A stretch of DNA of 47,638 bases from positions 1-47,638 of the forward strand of contig JAJXUK010000013.1 of assembly GCA_021782915.1 (NCBI GenBank). Direction: 5' to 3'. A model generated the notes under the pieces. That model was not told the DNA's origin. It was given only the letters and a program-made list of their open reading frames with translations, and searched no databases. Positions 1 through 7,710 of the stretch are shown here, piece by piece (positions within the stretch are counted from its first letter, which is position 1; each line of letters opens with the position of its first letter). This DNA is from Actinomycetes bacterium (lineage in GTDB: Bacteria; Actinomycetota; Acidimicrobiia; Acidimicrobiales; RAAP-2). Both the position numbers and the translations under genes were made by a program.

Positions 1-1035
1 GCCGCCGCCTCCGCCACCGAGACCTTGGCTCTCGGAGTGAACATGCCGGCACGTTCGGTTGCCCTGGAGCGCTTCAGCAAGTATTCCGACGCGGGTCGCA
101 AGTTCTTGACCAGTGGCGAGTACGCCCAGATGACGGGCCGCGCCGGTCGTCGCGGTCTGGATGACGAGGGCCACGCCGTCGTGTGCTTCGCACCGGAGCT
201 GAGCTTGAGCGACGTGGCACGCGTGGCCACCGCCGCGCCCTCGGACCTTCACTCGTCGTTCCGTCCGACCTACAACCTCACGGCGAACCTGATCAACAAC
301 TTCGACCGGGAGACGGCCCAGGCCATCGTGCAGCGCTCCTTCGCCCAGTTCGAGAGCGACCACCGGCCCCGCCCGGGTCGATCCCTCATTGAGCAGATGA
401 TGGCGCGTCAGCGCGTTCTCGAGCGCCTGGGCTACGTGCGCGACTGGTCCTTGACCGAGCGCGGCGACCTCTTGCGCTCGGTGTACCACGAGAGTGACCT
501 GCTCATCGTCGAGTCCGTCGCCGCCGGGGTACTAGACGAGCTGGAGCCCGCCGAGTTGGCGGGGGTGCTCTCGTGCTTCGTCTTCGAGTCCAAGCGAGCG
601 TCTCGGCCCGCTCACGCGGGCAAGCAGGTGCCCGCCAAGCGACGCCGGTCGCTCAATGACCGCCTCGGACCTCAGCGACGGGACCACATCGCCGAGCGCC
701 TGGGCGAGATTGCGGTGGAGGCGGCCACCCTGGCGCACCTGGAGGACGAGTTTTCCGTCGCCCACACCCGTGAGCCCGACGGGCGCTTCGCCACCGTCAT
801 CGCGGCCTGGGCGCGAGGCGCTTCCCTGGCTCAGGTCTTGGACCTGGCCGACGTCGAGTTGGGCCAGACGTCTCCCGGGGACTTCGTGCGCCAGGCCAAG
901 CAGGTAGCCGACCTGTGCGAGCAGGTGACTCGTCTGGCTCCGCGCTACGGGGTCGTCCAGGTCGCCCGTGAGGCTCGCGAGGCCATCATGCGCAGCGTGG
1001 TCGCGGGCAGCTTCACCGTCCACCAGGTCGGCTGA
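1..1035 (+). CDS. Ski2/Mtr4-like DEAD/DEAH-box RNA helicase, 3' part
   Basis: The reading frame is open from base 1 and ends at a TGA at 1033-1035, so only the C-terminal ~344 residues are present. The first residues hold superfamily 2 helicase motif V (ETLALGVNMPA) and motif VI (QMTGRAGRRGLDDEG), both needed for ATP hydrolysis coupled to RNA unwinding. The rest matches the Mtr4/Ski2 C-terminal (DSHCT) region, with a typical start at SSFRPTYNLTANLI and an all-helical tail. Family knowledge: actinobacterial members of this type (HelY-like) are large, about 900 residues, and presumed to remodel structured RNA in the cytoplasm. The gene lies 24 bp upstream of the ThyX-like gene on the same strand. 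The exact RNA substrate cannot be inferred. Confidence 0.9.
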   Translation, partial: AAASATETLALGVNMPARSVALERFSKYSDAGRKFLTSGEYAQMTGRAGRRGLDDEGHAVVCFAPELSLSDVARVATAAPSDLHSSFRPTYNLTANLINNFDRETAQAIVQRSFAQFESDHRPRPGRSLIEQMMARQRVLERLGYVRDWSLTERGDLLRSVYHESDLLIVESVAAGVLDELEPAELAGVLSCFVFESKRASRPAHAGKQVPAKRRRSLNDRLGPQRRDHIAERLGEIAVEAATLAHLEDEFSVAHTREPDGRFATVIAAWARGASLAQVLDLADVELGQTSPGDFVRQAKQVADLCEQVTRLAPRYGVVQVAREAREAIMRSVVAGSFTVHQVG

Positions 1036-1044
1036 GCAACGGCA

Positions 1045-1050
1045 TAGTCT
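1045..1050 (+). promoter_or_regulatory. -10 box (TAGTCT) of the ThyX-like gene
   Basis: TAGTCT ends 9 nt before the ATG at 1060 and no Shine-Dalgarno sequence lies between, so a leaderless or near-leaderless transcript is likely. No convincing -35 was seen. Confidence 0.5.
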
Positions 1051-1059
1051 CGATTACCC

Positions 1060-2667
1060 ATGCACCCCTACGTCGCCGAGGAGTTCAGCGCCGGCGAGCG
1101 CGAGATCCTGCGACGGTACTTCACGAACCTGGACGGGCCCGTCTTCGCCCTGGTCAACCTGCCTGAAGTCGTCAAGGGTGCACTGTTCGCGCGCTACTCT
1201 CGCTCCTCAAAGAGCCTGCGGCGCCTCTTTCTGGACGAGTTCGCCGGGGACTTGGATCTGAGTGGAGACGTGACGATCGACGCCACGGCCGGCATGCGGC
1301 GCGCCGACGAGCTCTACCAGCGAATCTTCATCGAGTACGGCGACGACTCGGTCGCCCAGCTCGGCGGTGTGCACCTGGCCTGCGAGCAGGCGAGCAACGT
1401 GTTGACCAAGGTCCTGGAGCGCGGGCGCCTAGCCAGCTATCTCGAGCAGTCCACTCGCTACATCGCCTACGACCGTCGCCTGCCCAACGGCCATTACCGC
1501 TTCTACCGTGACCGTGAAATCCTGGAGTCGAGGCTCGGGGCGCGCTACGTGGGCGAGATGGACCGCATGTTCGACACGTACGCCGAGGTGTTGCGACGAC
1601 TCACGGAGTGGAACGCTCGACGCTTCCCGAAGACGCCCGAGGACACTGACTTCGTCTATCGCCAGGCCATTCGCGCCAAGGCCCTCGACGCCTCTCGGGG
1701 TCTGTTGCCCGCGAGCGCCCTCTCGAACCTGGGCATCTACGCCTCGGGCCAGGCCTACGAGGCCCTCCTGTTGCGCATGAGGGCTCACCCGCTCGAAGAG
1801 GTTCGCGAGTACGCCGGGCTCATTCATACCGAACTGGCCAAGGTCATACCGTCGTTTCTCAAGCGCCTCGACGTGCCCGCCCGGGGAGGGGAGTGGACGC
1901 GCTATCTCGCCGACACGGCCCAGCGATCCCGCAGCGCCGCCGACCAGCTGCTCGACTCGGCTCCGAAGGGAGCGCCCACGCGCGAGGTCGCCCTGGTCGG
2001 CTTCGACCCTCAGGGCGAGTCGCGAGTGCTCGAGGCGATCCTCTTCGAATCCGGCGACGTGTCCGACGAGCGCAGCCGGGCTCGCGTGAGCTCCATGACG
2101 TCTGGTGAGCGCGAGCGGCTCTTGGCCGCCTACGTGGGCGATCGGACCAATCGGCGCCACCGGCCCGGACGAGCCTTCGAGCGCACGGACTACCGGTTCG
2201 AGCTCGTGACCGACTACGGGGCCTTTCGCGACCTGCAACGTCATCGCATCCTGACGGTCGCCTGGCAGCCGCTCACCGTTGATCTGGGATACGACGTGCC
2301 CGAGGTCGTCTGTGAGGCGGGTCTTGAGGAGACCTACCGAGCCTCCCTGGAGCGGGCCGCCGAGCTCTACCACGACCTGGCCGACGAGGTGCCCGGGTCG
2401 GCCCAGTACGCGGTCGCGCTCGCCTTTCGCATCCGCTACAGCTTCCAAATGAACGCGCGCGAGGCCATGCACCTGATCGAACTGCGCTCGAGCCCTCAGG
2501 GACACCCCAGCTATCGCCGCGTCGCCCAGCGCATGTTCGAGCTCATTCGAGATGAGGCCGGTCACACCGGCATAGCGAGCGCGATGAAATTCGTCGACTT
2601 CGGTGACGTGGATCTGGAGCGCCTCGAGGCTGAGCGACGCGCCGAGCGCCGCCGCCACGATATTTGA
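1060..2667 (+). CDS. tandem-domain ThyX-like (FAD-dependent thymidylate synthase family) protein
   Basis: This 535-residue protein is about twice the usual ThyX length (~220-250) and looks like two ThyX folds in tandem. The ThyX signature is RHR-x7-S-x-R. In the first half it appears as RGRLASYLEQSTR at residues 121-133, keeping both arginines, the serine and the last arginine but replacing the central His by Gly. In the second half RHR is kept at residues 394-396 (RHRILTVAWQPLT) but the distal Ser and Arg are lost. True ThyX methylates dUMP using FAD, NADPH and methylene-tetrahydrofolate. With both motifs altered, it may be a divergent enzyme, a two-half active site or a non-catalytic relative. 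The start at ATG 1060 fits the -10 box just upstream. The family call is good; activity is uncertain. Confidence 0.75.
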   Translation: MHPYVAEEFSAGEREILRRYFTNLDGPVFALVNLPEVVKGALFARYSRSSKSLRRLFLDEFAGDLDLSGDVTIDATAGMRRADELYQRIFIEYGDDSVAQLGGVHLACEQASNVLTKVLERGRLASYLEQSTRYIAYDRRLPNGHYRFYRDREILESRLGARYVGEMDRMFDTYAEVLRRLTEWNARRFPKTPEDTDFVYRQAIRAKALDASRGLLPASALSNLGIYASGQAYEALLLRMRAHPLEEVREYAGLIHTELAKVIPSFLKRLDVPARGGEWTRYLADTAQRSRSAADQLLDSAPKGAPTREVALVGFDPQGESRVLEAILFESGDVSDERSRARVSSMTSGERERLLAAYVGDRTNRRHRPGRAFERTDYRFELVTDYGAFRDLQRHRILTVAWQPLTVDLGYDVPEVVCEAGLEETYRASLERAAELYHDLADEVPGSAQYAVALAFRIRYSFQMNAREAMHLIELRSSPQGHPSYRRVAQRMFELIRDEAGHTGIASAMKFVDFGDVDLERLEAERRAERRRHDI

Positions 2668-2727
2668 GCACTGCTCAGTTTTTCCCAGTCAGGGCCACCG
2701 TGGTCGCACGGGGGCGTCAAAAGGCTC

Positions 2728-2733
2728 TACACT
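2728..2733 (+). promoter_or_regulatory. -10 box (TACACT) of the DUF4193 gene
   Basis: TACACT lies 25 nt before the ATG at 2759. A Shine-Dalgarno stretch (AGAAGGAAGGG, 2743-2753) follows, so this gene has a short conventional leader, unlike many neighbours. Confidence 0.4.
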
Positions 2734-2758
2734 GCCTGCGCCAGAAGGAAGGGTAACG

Positions 2759-3229
2759 ATGGCCACCGACAACGAAGATGAGGTTTTCGACGAGGAGGAG
2801 TTGTCCGAGGGCTTCGACGAGGAGCTCGTGGACGCCGACTTGGACGATGGCGATGTCGTCGATGTCGACGATCTGACCGAAGACGAAGACGAGGAGGTCG
2901 TTGGCGACCTAGAGGTCGACGACGAGGTCGGACTCGATGAGGACGAGGAGGTGCCCGTCGCCGCTGTGGTTGCCGACGACGAGGAGGATCTCACCGACGA
3001 CGCCGACGTCGAACTCGCCCTCGATGAGGTGCTCGCTGAGACCATTCGGCGCACCACGGTCACCGAGGATGACGAGGACCTGGTCGGAGAGGTCGACACG
3101 AGCGCCGAGCTCGCCGAGGTCATTCTGCCCAAGCAGGACGACGAATTCCGCTGCAGCTCGTGCCGATTGTTGAAGAAGACCAGCCAGCTGGCCGATGAAT
3201 CGCGCATGCTCTGTCGCGACTGCGTCTGA
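2759..3229 (+). CDS. DUF4193 acidic protein with C-terminal zinc-ribbon-like motif
   Basis: 156 residues. About 120 residues at the N-terminus are almost entirely Asp, Glu and Val (very acidic, probably disordered). The C-terminal ~25 residues carry two CxxC pairs (CSSCRLLKK then CRDC), as expected for a zinc ribbon. This layout is that of the actinobacterial DUF4193 family, whose function is unknown. The start is ATG 2759 because it has a strong Shine-Dalgarno sequence 5 nt upstream; the open frame extends further upstream but without a comparable signal. It lies 9 bp before the GNAT gene, so the two are probably co-transcribed. The family resemblance is strong; no role is assigned. Confidence 0.8.
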   Translation: MATDNEDEVFDEEELSEGFDEELVDADLDDGDVVDVDDLTEDEDEEVVGDLEVDDEVGLDEDEEVPVAAVVADDEEDLTDDADVELALDEVLAETIRRTTVTEDDEDLVGEVDTSAELAEVILPKQDDEFRCSSCRLLKKTSQLADESRMLCRDCV

Positions 3230-3238
3230 GTCGGTGAG

Positions 3239-3631
3239 GTGAGCCGCCTCATCGTTCAGCCCCACGTGGTCGATGAGGCACTCGCCGGGCTCTGGGCCGA
3301 GGCGTGGGGGCCGCCAGGACGCGTCCGGGGCCTGAGCGAGATCGCCGAGCAGCTCGAGGGCGTGGAGGCCTACGTCGAGCGTCTGGCGGCCTACGCGGTG
3401 CTCGAGGACGTCGGCACGGTCGCCCTGGGCATCGTGGAAGAGCGGATCATCAAGTTTCTGTACGTGACGCCGAGCCAGCGGCGCCGGGGCCTCGCCCGCG
3501 AGCTCGTGGGGCACCTGGTCTTGGTCGGCGGGGCTCGCGACGCGTGGGCGTTGCCGGGGGACCGGGCGAGCAAATCCCTCTACGAGTCGCTGGGCTGGCG
3601 GGCCCGGCTGCTTACGATGCGGGGCGAGTAG
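3239..3631 (+). CDS. GNAT-family acetyltransferase, short
   Basis: 130 residues starting at a GTG. The core FLYVTPSQRRRGLARELVGHLV is GNAT motif A, the acetyl-CoA pyrophosphate-binding loop (R-R-x-G-x-A). The end (KSLYESLGWRARLLTM) is the usual motif B, in which the Tyr often acts as general acid. The N-terminal part is shorter than in typical 150-170 residue members, so it is a minimal domain. The acceptor substrate cannot be told. It follows the DUF4193 gene by 9 bp, and its last 20 bp overlap the convergent gene 3612-4937. Confidence 0.75.
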   Translation: MSRLIVQPHVVDEALAGLWAEAWGPPGRVRGLSEIAEQLEGVEAYVERLAAYAVLEDVGTVALGIVEERIIKFLYVTPSQRRRGLARELVGHLVLVGGARDAWALPGDRASKSLYESLGWRARLLTMRGE

Positions 3632-4937
3632 ACACTCGGCGAGTCGGACGCGCCAGAGGCGGCGGCGGCGGGACCTTCACCCCTAGGAGCTTGGCCAGCT
3701 CCGGGATCGCACCCGCGCTCTTGAGCGCGAGGGCGCGGCTCTCGTCGTCCTCGGGGATGCCAACGGGCTTGATGTTGCGCCGGATAGTGGTCTCGACCGC
3801 CAGGCCCACGATGTCGCGCCAGCGAGCCGGGTCCTGGTCCGCGTTGAGGGCCTGGGAGACCAGGGAGACCACACGCACGGCCATCTCGGCACTCACGCGC
3901 GTGGAGAGATCGGGTGGGCTCGCCACGAGTCGCAGAGCGTCTTCCACGCGCTCTGCACCCACGGCCGTCTCCAGACGCTCATTCCACTGCGTGCGCAGGG
4001 CCTCTACACGTGCGTTCAGCGCCGCCTGCAACTCCTTGAGCTGCGCACGCGACTCGTCGTCGTGTGAGATCGTCTTGGCCGAGGTCACCACGGCGCGCAA
4101 GTCGCGCAGTCGAATCTCGCGTCCGGCGCTGATCGCCCCGGCGGCACGGTCCTTCCAGACCGCCAAGTTGGTCCGACCCAGGAGGTCTTCGGCGATTCGC
4201 TCGATCGTGACGGGGTCCACGGTGGGACGGCCCTGGGCGGTGGCGTTCTTGTTCTGCTCGGCGATGGCCGCGCGGACCGCCGGAATGCCGCCGCGCAGCA
4301 GCTGCTCGGCCACCGGGAGCTCCTGAGGGCTCAATGTGGCCAGCAGGGCGTTTCGGTGCACCGTTGACACGGGCGGCGTGCCGGGAACGGGCCGGCGGCC
4401 CGTGTGCGTCGCGCCCCGACCCGGGCGCTCGCGGCGCGGCCGCTCAACCCTCTCACCGTCGGCTCGCGGTGTGCGAGGGGTACGGCGCTGGTCGCGGTCC
4501 TCGCGGCGCTCTGGACTCTCAGGACGCTCTGGGCGCTCCGAACGCTCCGTGCGTGCGGGGCGCGCAGGGCGCTCGCCACGGCGCTCGGGGCGTGGGCCGC
4601 GGCGCTCGCCCCGCGACTCTCGATCCTCGCGGCGCGGGCCGCGCCCCTTGGGCGCGTAGGTCACGATCACGTCGGGCCCGGACTTCTGGGTGGGAATCAG
4701 CTGCAGGCGCTCGTTGCGCGGATCGATGGGGGAGGCCGCCTTTGGCTCCATCAAGGAGAGCACTTCCATGCCCTCCATGTACTGCTCCACGTCGGCGCGA
4801 TACACGTGCCCCACCACGACGCCACCGGGGACGAGATTGGCATCCAGTACGCCTTTGGGGAGCTTGGCGCCTGCGGCACGCCACGTCGCCACGTCGCCCT
4901 GTCGGCTGGTGATTTCGATCTCAATGCGGCGAGACAT
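3612..4937 (-). CDS. unrecognised protein with Arg/Glu/Pro-rich central linker
   Basis: 441 residues of unknown function. About 95 N-terminal residues form a compact domain (IEIEITSRQGDVATW ... VVVGHVYRADVEQYMEG). Residues ~95-185 are a low-complexity Arg/Glu/Pro linker with GERRGPRPERRGERP-like repeats. The remaining ~250 residues are mostly alpha-helical and end in a Pro-rich tail (VPPPPPLARPTRR). The basic linker could bind RNA or another polyanion, but no known domain was recognised. The start at ATG 4937 is preceded at 8 nt by TAGATT, which suggests a leaderless transcript. It is divergent from the HtrA gene and convergent with the GNAT gene. A second Arg-rich protein lies at 27695-29689; the two are not obviously homologous. 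Confidence 0.7.
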   Translation of the reverse strand: MSRRIEIEITSRQGDVATWRAAGAKLPKGVLDANLVPGGVVVGHVYRADVEQYMEGMEVLSLMEPKAASPIDPRNERLQLIPTQKSGPDVIVTYAPKGRGPRREDRESRGERRGPRPERRGERPARPARTERSERPERPESPERREDRDQRRTPRTPRADGERVERPRRERPGRGATHTGRRPVPGTPPVSTVHRNALLATLSPQELPVAEQLLRGGIPAVRAAIAEQNKNATAQGRPTVDPVTIERIAEDLLGRTNLAVWKDRAAGAISAGREIRLRDLRAVVTSAKTISHDDESRAQLKELQAALNARVEALRTQWNERLETAVGAERVEDALRLVASPPDLSTRVSAEMAVRVVSLVSQALNADQDPARWRDIVGLAVETTIRRNIKPVGIPEDDESRALALKSAGAIPELAKLLGVKVPPPPPLARPTRRVSTRPAS

Positions 4938-4945
4938 AGGGTTCC

Positions 4946-4951
4946 AATCTA
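4946..4951 (-). promoter_or_regulatory. -10 box (TAGATT) of gene 3612-4937
   Basis: On the minus strand TAGATT ends 8 nt before the ATG at 4937. No Shine-Dalgarno sequence lies between, so this is a probable leaderless promoter. Confidence 0.5.
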
Positions 4952-5011
4952 GTCGCTACGCCACGGCGAAAGTTTTCCGGACCTTTTAGATCAATTTTAG
5001 GCACTGGTGTC

Positions 5012-5017
5012 TACCAT
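5012..5017 (+). promoter_or_regulatory. -10 box (TACCAT) of the HtrA gene
   Basis: TACCAT ends exactly 6 nt before the GTG at 5024, placing the transcription start at or next to the start codon. It supports the GTG start and a leaderless transcript. Confidence 0.5.
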
Positions 5018-5023
5018 GGCCCC

Positions 5024-6394
5024 GTGAGCGACTTCGAGACACCCCCCGCCGAACAGCCCGCCGACGAGTTCCGCACGCCTGAGGTCCCCGCGCCGGACCA
5101 GCCGGTCGATGCCGCCGCGAGTCAGGTGCCGGCGTCTGAGACCCCCGAGGTCAGCGCCGCCGGGCTCGGCGAAAGCGTCACCACGAACGAGCCCACCGAC
5201 GCCACCTCCAGCTGGAGTCCGGAGACCGAAGACGTGGCCCGGCCCGCCCCCGAGGCCGCACTGAGCGCCATGGCCCTCTCCTCGCAGGCCAAGGCGCGTT
5301 CTCCCTGGTCCATGCGGATCTCCCTGCTCCTGGTCGCCGCGCTCGTCGGTGGACTTGCCGGGCACTTCGCGGCGCCGTCCTCAACCGGTGGCGGCGTGCT
5401 CAGCACGACAAACGCCCCGGCCACCGGTGCCGTGCTGCCGAGCGGGATGACCATTCCGACACTGGTCGACAGGGTGCTGCCGTCGGTGGTGTCCATCGAC
5501 GTCAAGGGTCAGGGCAGCGAGGACCAGGGCACGGGAATGATCGTCTCCTCCAACGGGCTCGTGGTGACGAACAACCACGTCATCGCCGCGGCCGTCGGTG
5601 GCGGCACGATCACGGTGACGCGCTCTGGTTCCACCAAGGCCCTGCCGGCCACTCTGATCGGAACCAACCCGATGGACGACGTGGCCCTCATCCGCATTAA
5701 CGGCGCCTCTGGTCTGCCGTCGGTGACCTTCGGCAATTCGAACTCGCTCGTGGTCGGTGACGCGGTGGTGGCCATCGGCAACGCGCTCGGCCTGGCGGCG
5801 GGGACCCCGACCGTGACCCAGGGAATCGTCTCAGCCCTGGGGCGCACGGTGACGGCCGGCTCCGGCTCGAGTTCCGAGACCCTGTCCAACATGATCCAGA
5901 CGGACGCAGCCATCAACCCGGGCAACTCGGGCGGACCACTCCTGGACGCACACGGTGACGTGGTCGGGATGAACACGGCTGTGGCGGGCACCCTGCCCGA
6001 CGGCACGAACGCCCAGAACATCGGTTTCGCCATCCCGGCCGCGACGATCAAGTCGCTCTTTAAGTCTCTGCTCGCGGGCGAGAGCGTCGTCAACCACGGC
6101 GCCTTCATGGGCGTGGAGATCATGTCGATGAATCCGAGCCTGCAGCTGCAGTACAACTTCAGCGTTTCCAGTGGGGCAGTGGTGATGAGCGTGATCCCCA
6201 ACACCGGGGCGGCTCACGCGGGCATCAAGCAGGGCGACGTGATCGTCGGCATCAACTCCACGACGATCAACAGCGCCCAGGACATCACGAGCGTATTGAG
6301 CTCACTGCATCCCGGAGATGTGGTGACCGTCAAGATCGTTCGCGGATCCCACCACCTCACCCTCAAGGTGACCCTGGGCACTCAGCCCCACTAG
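5024..6394 (+). CDS. HtrA/DegP-like membrane-anchored serine protease with PDZ domain
   Basis: 456 residues. The first ~95 residues are an acidic, Pro/Ala-rich cytoplasmic segment. One transmembrane helix at about 97-117 (MRISLLLVAALVGGLAG) anchors the protein with the rest outside. The trypsin-like S1C domain shows the triad His ~185 (TNNHVIAA), Asp ~219 (DDVALI) and Ser ~302 (NPGNSGGPLL). A single PDZ domain spans roughly 365-450. Such proteins degrade or refold damaged envelope proteins, with the PDZ sensing unfolded C-termini. The length and layout match actinobacterial HtrA/PepD proteins. The gene stands alone, divergent from 3612-4937. No two-component partner is adjacent, so regulation is not evident beyond the leaderless promoter. 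Confidence 0.93.
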   Translation: MSDFETPPAEQPADEFRTPEVPAPDQPVDAAASQVPASETPEVSAAGLGESVTTNEPTDATSSWSPETEDVARPAPEAALSAMALSSQAKARSPWSMRISLLLVAALVGGLAGHFAAPSSTGGGVLSTTNAPATGAVLPSGMTIPTLVDRVLPSVVSIDVKGQGSEDQGTGMIVSSNGLVVTNNHVIAAAVGGGTITVTRSGSTKALPATLIGTNPMDDVALIRINGASGLPSVTFGNSNSLVVGDAVVAIGNALGLAAGTPTVTQGIVSALGRTVTAGSGSSSETLSNMIQTDAAINPGNSGGPLLDAHGDVVGMNTAVAGTLPDGTNAQNIGFAIPAATIKSLFKSLLAGESVVNHGAFMGVEIMSMNPSLQLQYNFSVSSGAVVMSVIPNTGAAHAGIKQGDVIVGINSTTINSAQDITSVLSSLHPGDVVTVKIVRGSHHLTLKVTLGTQPH

Positions 6395-6397
6395 GCC

Positions 6398-7165
6398 TCA
6401 GGCGAGGGTCGCGATACCCCCGTCAACCGGCAGAATCGCGCCGGTCACGTAGCTGGCCGCGGGCGAGGCGAGGAAGATTGCCGCTCCCGCCATGTCCGAG
6501 GGGCGTCCAATTCGCTTCATCGGGGCGCCCTGGGCGATCTGCTCGCCGAAGGCGTCGAGCGTGGCGCGCATCATCTTGGACTCGAAGGGCCCCGGCGCGA
6601 TCGCATTGACCGTCACCAACGGGGCCAGGGCCTTGGCCAGGTGCCGAGTCAACTGGTGGACGGCGGCCTTGGACGCCGAGTACGCGTAGGTCTCCATGTC
6701 CGGTACGTGCAGTCCATCGATGGAGCCGATGTTGATAACCCGCGCGGGAGCCTCGGCACTGGCGCGGGCCTCGAGTGTCGCGCGCAAGAACTTCGTCAGG
6801 TGAAAGACGCCCTTGACGTTCAGGGCGAGAACGCGCTCGAAGGCCGCCTCGTCGTACTCGGCCATCGGCGCACCCCACGTGGCTCCAGCATTGTTGACCA
6901 GGACATCTAGATGGTCCTCTCGTTCCATGATCGACTGAGCCAAGCCTCGGCAGCCGTCCTCGGTCGACAGATTCGCCGGGATCGAGATGCAGGTGCCGAC
7001 CTGGGAGAGCTCCGCGGCCAGCGCGTCGCACGCCTCGACCTTGCGCGACGAGATGTACACCGTCGCGCCCGCGTCCACGAAGCCCCGCGCGATCATCTCG
7101 CCGATGCCGCGGCTGCCCCCGGTGACCAGGACCACCTTGTCCGAGACGTCAAACAGGCTGTTCAT
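6398..7165 (-). CDS. short-chain dehydrogenase/reductase (classical SDR)
   Basis: 255 residues, the normal length for classical SDRs. Visible motifs are the nucleotide-binding TGGSRGIG near residue 15, the structural NNAG, the catalytic Ser (NIGSIDG) and YSASK, and the post-active-site PG turn. An Arg after strand 2 (ISSRK) suggests NADP(H) preference, by analogy. The C-terminal VTGAILPVDGG is typical of FabG-like oxidoreductases. The substrate is not identifiable. The gene is convergent with htrA (3 bp between stops). Its ATG is preceded at 6 nt by TAGGCT, a likely leaderless promoter. Confidence 0.88.
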   Translation of the reverse strand: MNSLFDVSDKVVLVTGGSRGIGEMIARGFVDAGATVYISSRKVEACDALAAELSQVGTCISIPANLSTEDGCRGLAQSIMEREDHLDVLVNNAGATWGAPMAEYDEAAFERVLALNVKGVFHLTKFLRATLEARASAEAPARVINIGSIDGLHVPDMETYAYSASKAAVHQLTRHLAKALAPLVTVNAIAPGPFESKMMRATLDAFGEQIAQGAPMKRIGRPSDMAGAAIFLASPAASYVTGAILPVDGGIATLA

Positions 7166-7171
7166 GAGCGC

Positions 7172-7177
7172 AGCCTA
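7172..7177 (-). promoter_or_regulatory. -10 box (TAGGCT) of the SDR gene
   Basis: TAGGCT on the minus strand ends 6 nt before the ATG at 7165. The same hexamer with the same spacing precedes the DUF151 and aldolase genes. Confidence 0.55.
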
Positions 7178-7206
7178 CGTCAGGGCCGCGAAGATCGCGG
7201 AAGCGA

Positions 7207-7599
7207 CTAGTTGCCGACGCGAATGTTGGTCACGGCGCTCGAGGAGACGTCGTTGCCAATCGCCGTCACGTACTGGGCCTTGATGGTCCAGGTGCCGGGT
7301 GCAGAGAAGTTGAAGTTGCAGCTGACCAGGCTGTGGTCAATCGCCTGAAAGCGACAGACCATGTTGTTCGATCCGGAGTCCTGCGGCGCCAGGGCCACCA
7401 CACGCACGAAACCCCCGGCGCGCTCGGGCAGCACGTCGACATCGATCTCGAAGCTCGGTCCGCTGGCCGACGGCGGCGCAGCGTTGGCGCTGAAGTCGAA
7501 GCTGAGGCTGACCTTGGAACCCGAGTCGGCCAGGGCCGGCAGGCCGAAGAGACCCACACTGGAACCCACCAGAAGGGCGGCCACCATCATCCGACGCAT
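7207..7599 (-). CDS. small secreted protein of unknown function
   Basis: 130 residues. The N-terminus is a signal peptide (two Arg, a hydrophobic stretch of ~15 residues, then a likely cleavage after PALADS). The mature part is beta-rich, rich in Ser, Phe and Val, with two cysteines (CRFQ and SCNF) that could form one disulphide, and no catalytic motif. An Ig-like or beta-sandwich fold is possible but unproven. The start is ATG 7599 because TATACT, near the consensus -10, ends 6 nt upstream. It is divergent from the crcB pair. Confidence 0.7.
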   Translation of the reverse strand: MRRMMVAALLVGSSVGLFGLPALADSGSKVSLSFDFSANAAPPSASGPSFEIDVDVLPERAGGFVRVVALAPQDSGSNNMVCRFQAIDHSLVSCNFNFSAPGTWTIKAQYVTAIGNDVSSSAVTNIRVGN

Positions 7600-7605
7600 A
7601 GTGCC

Positions 7606-7611
7606 AGTATA
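7606..7611 (-). promoter_or_regulatory. -10 box (TATACT) of the secreted-protein gene
   Basis: TATACT on the minus strand ends 6 nt before the ATG at 7599; it is one of the closest to the TATAAT consensus among the leaderless promoters here. Confidence 0.55.
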
Positions 7612-7651
7612 TCAGCGCTCAGTTCCTCCATCGCCGATAATGGTCGTTATG

Positions 7652-7657
7652 TAAACT
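7652..7657 (+). promoter_or_regulatory. -10 box (TAAACT) of the crcB pair
   Basis: TAAACT lies 53 nt before the ATG at 7711, giving an expected ~45 nt leader. This is unusual here, because most nearby genes have no leader. The leader contains the hairpin at 7673-7704. Confidence 0.4.
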
Positions 7658-7672
7658 AAATGAGCCGGCGTC

Positions 7673-7704
7673 CCGAAAGTCCTGTGCCCACACGGTAACT
7701 TCGG
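7673..7704 (+). promoter_or_regulatory. structured leader hairpin upstream of crcB
   Basis: The arms CCGAAAGT and ACTTCGG pair with one bulged A. Inside them CCTGTG and CACGG form an inner helix with a CCCA loop. The hairpin ends 6 nt before the crcB start codon, where it could affect ribosome access. It does not match the known fluoride riboswitch consensus as far as I can see. Confidence 0.4.
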
Positions 7705-7710
7705 AATGCG

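Noticed and set aside
1429-2658. 409-codon open frame antisense to the ThyX-like gene
   Set aside because: GC-rich coding DNA often leaves the opposite strand open; no domain or start signal was seen, and the sense strand has family motifs.
2689-3252. Long Ser/Thr-rich open frame on the minus strand
   Set aside because: It is the antisense of the Asp/Glu-rich DUF4193 gene (GAC/GAG read as GTC/CTC and TCG/TCC), which has a good start site and known family.
7612-7650. GGCGATGG and GCGCTGAT on the minus strand resemble parts of a fluoride riboswitch next to crcB
   Set aside because: They lie on the strand of the other gene, upstream of a start that has its own -10 box, and the remaining conserved helices could not be matched.
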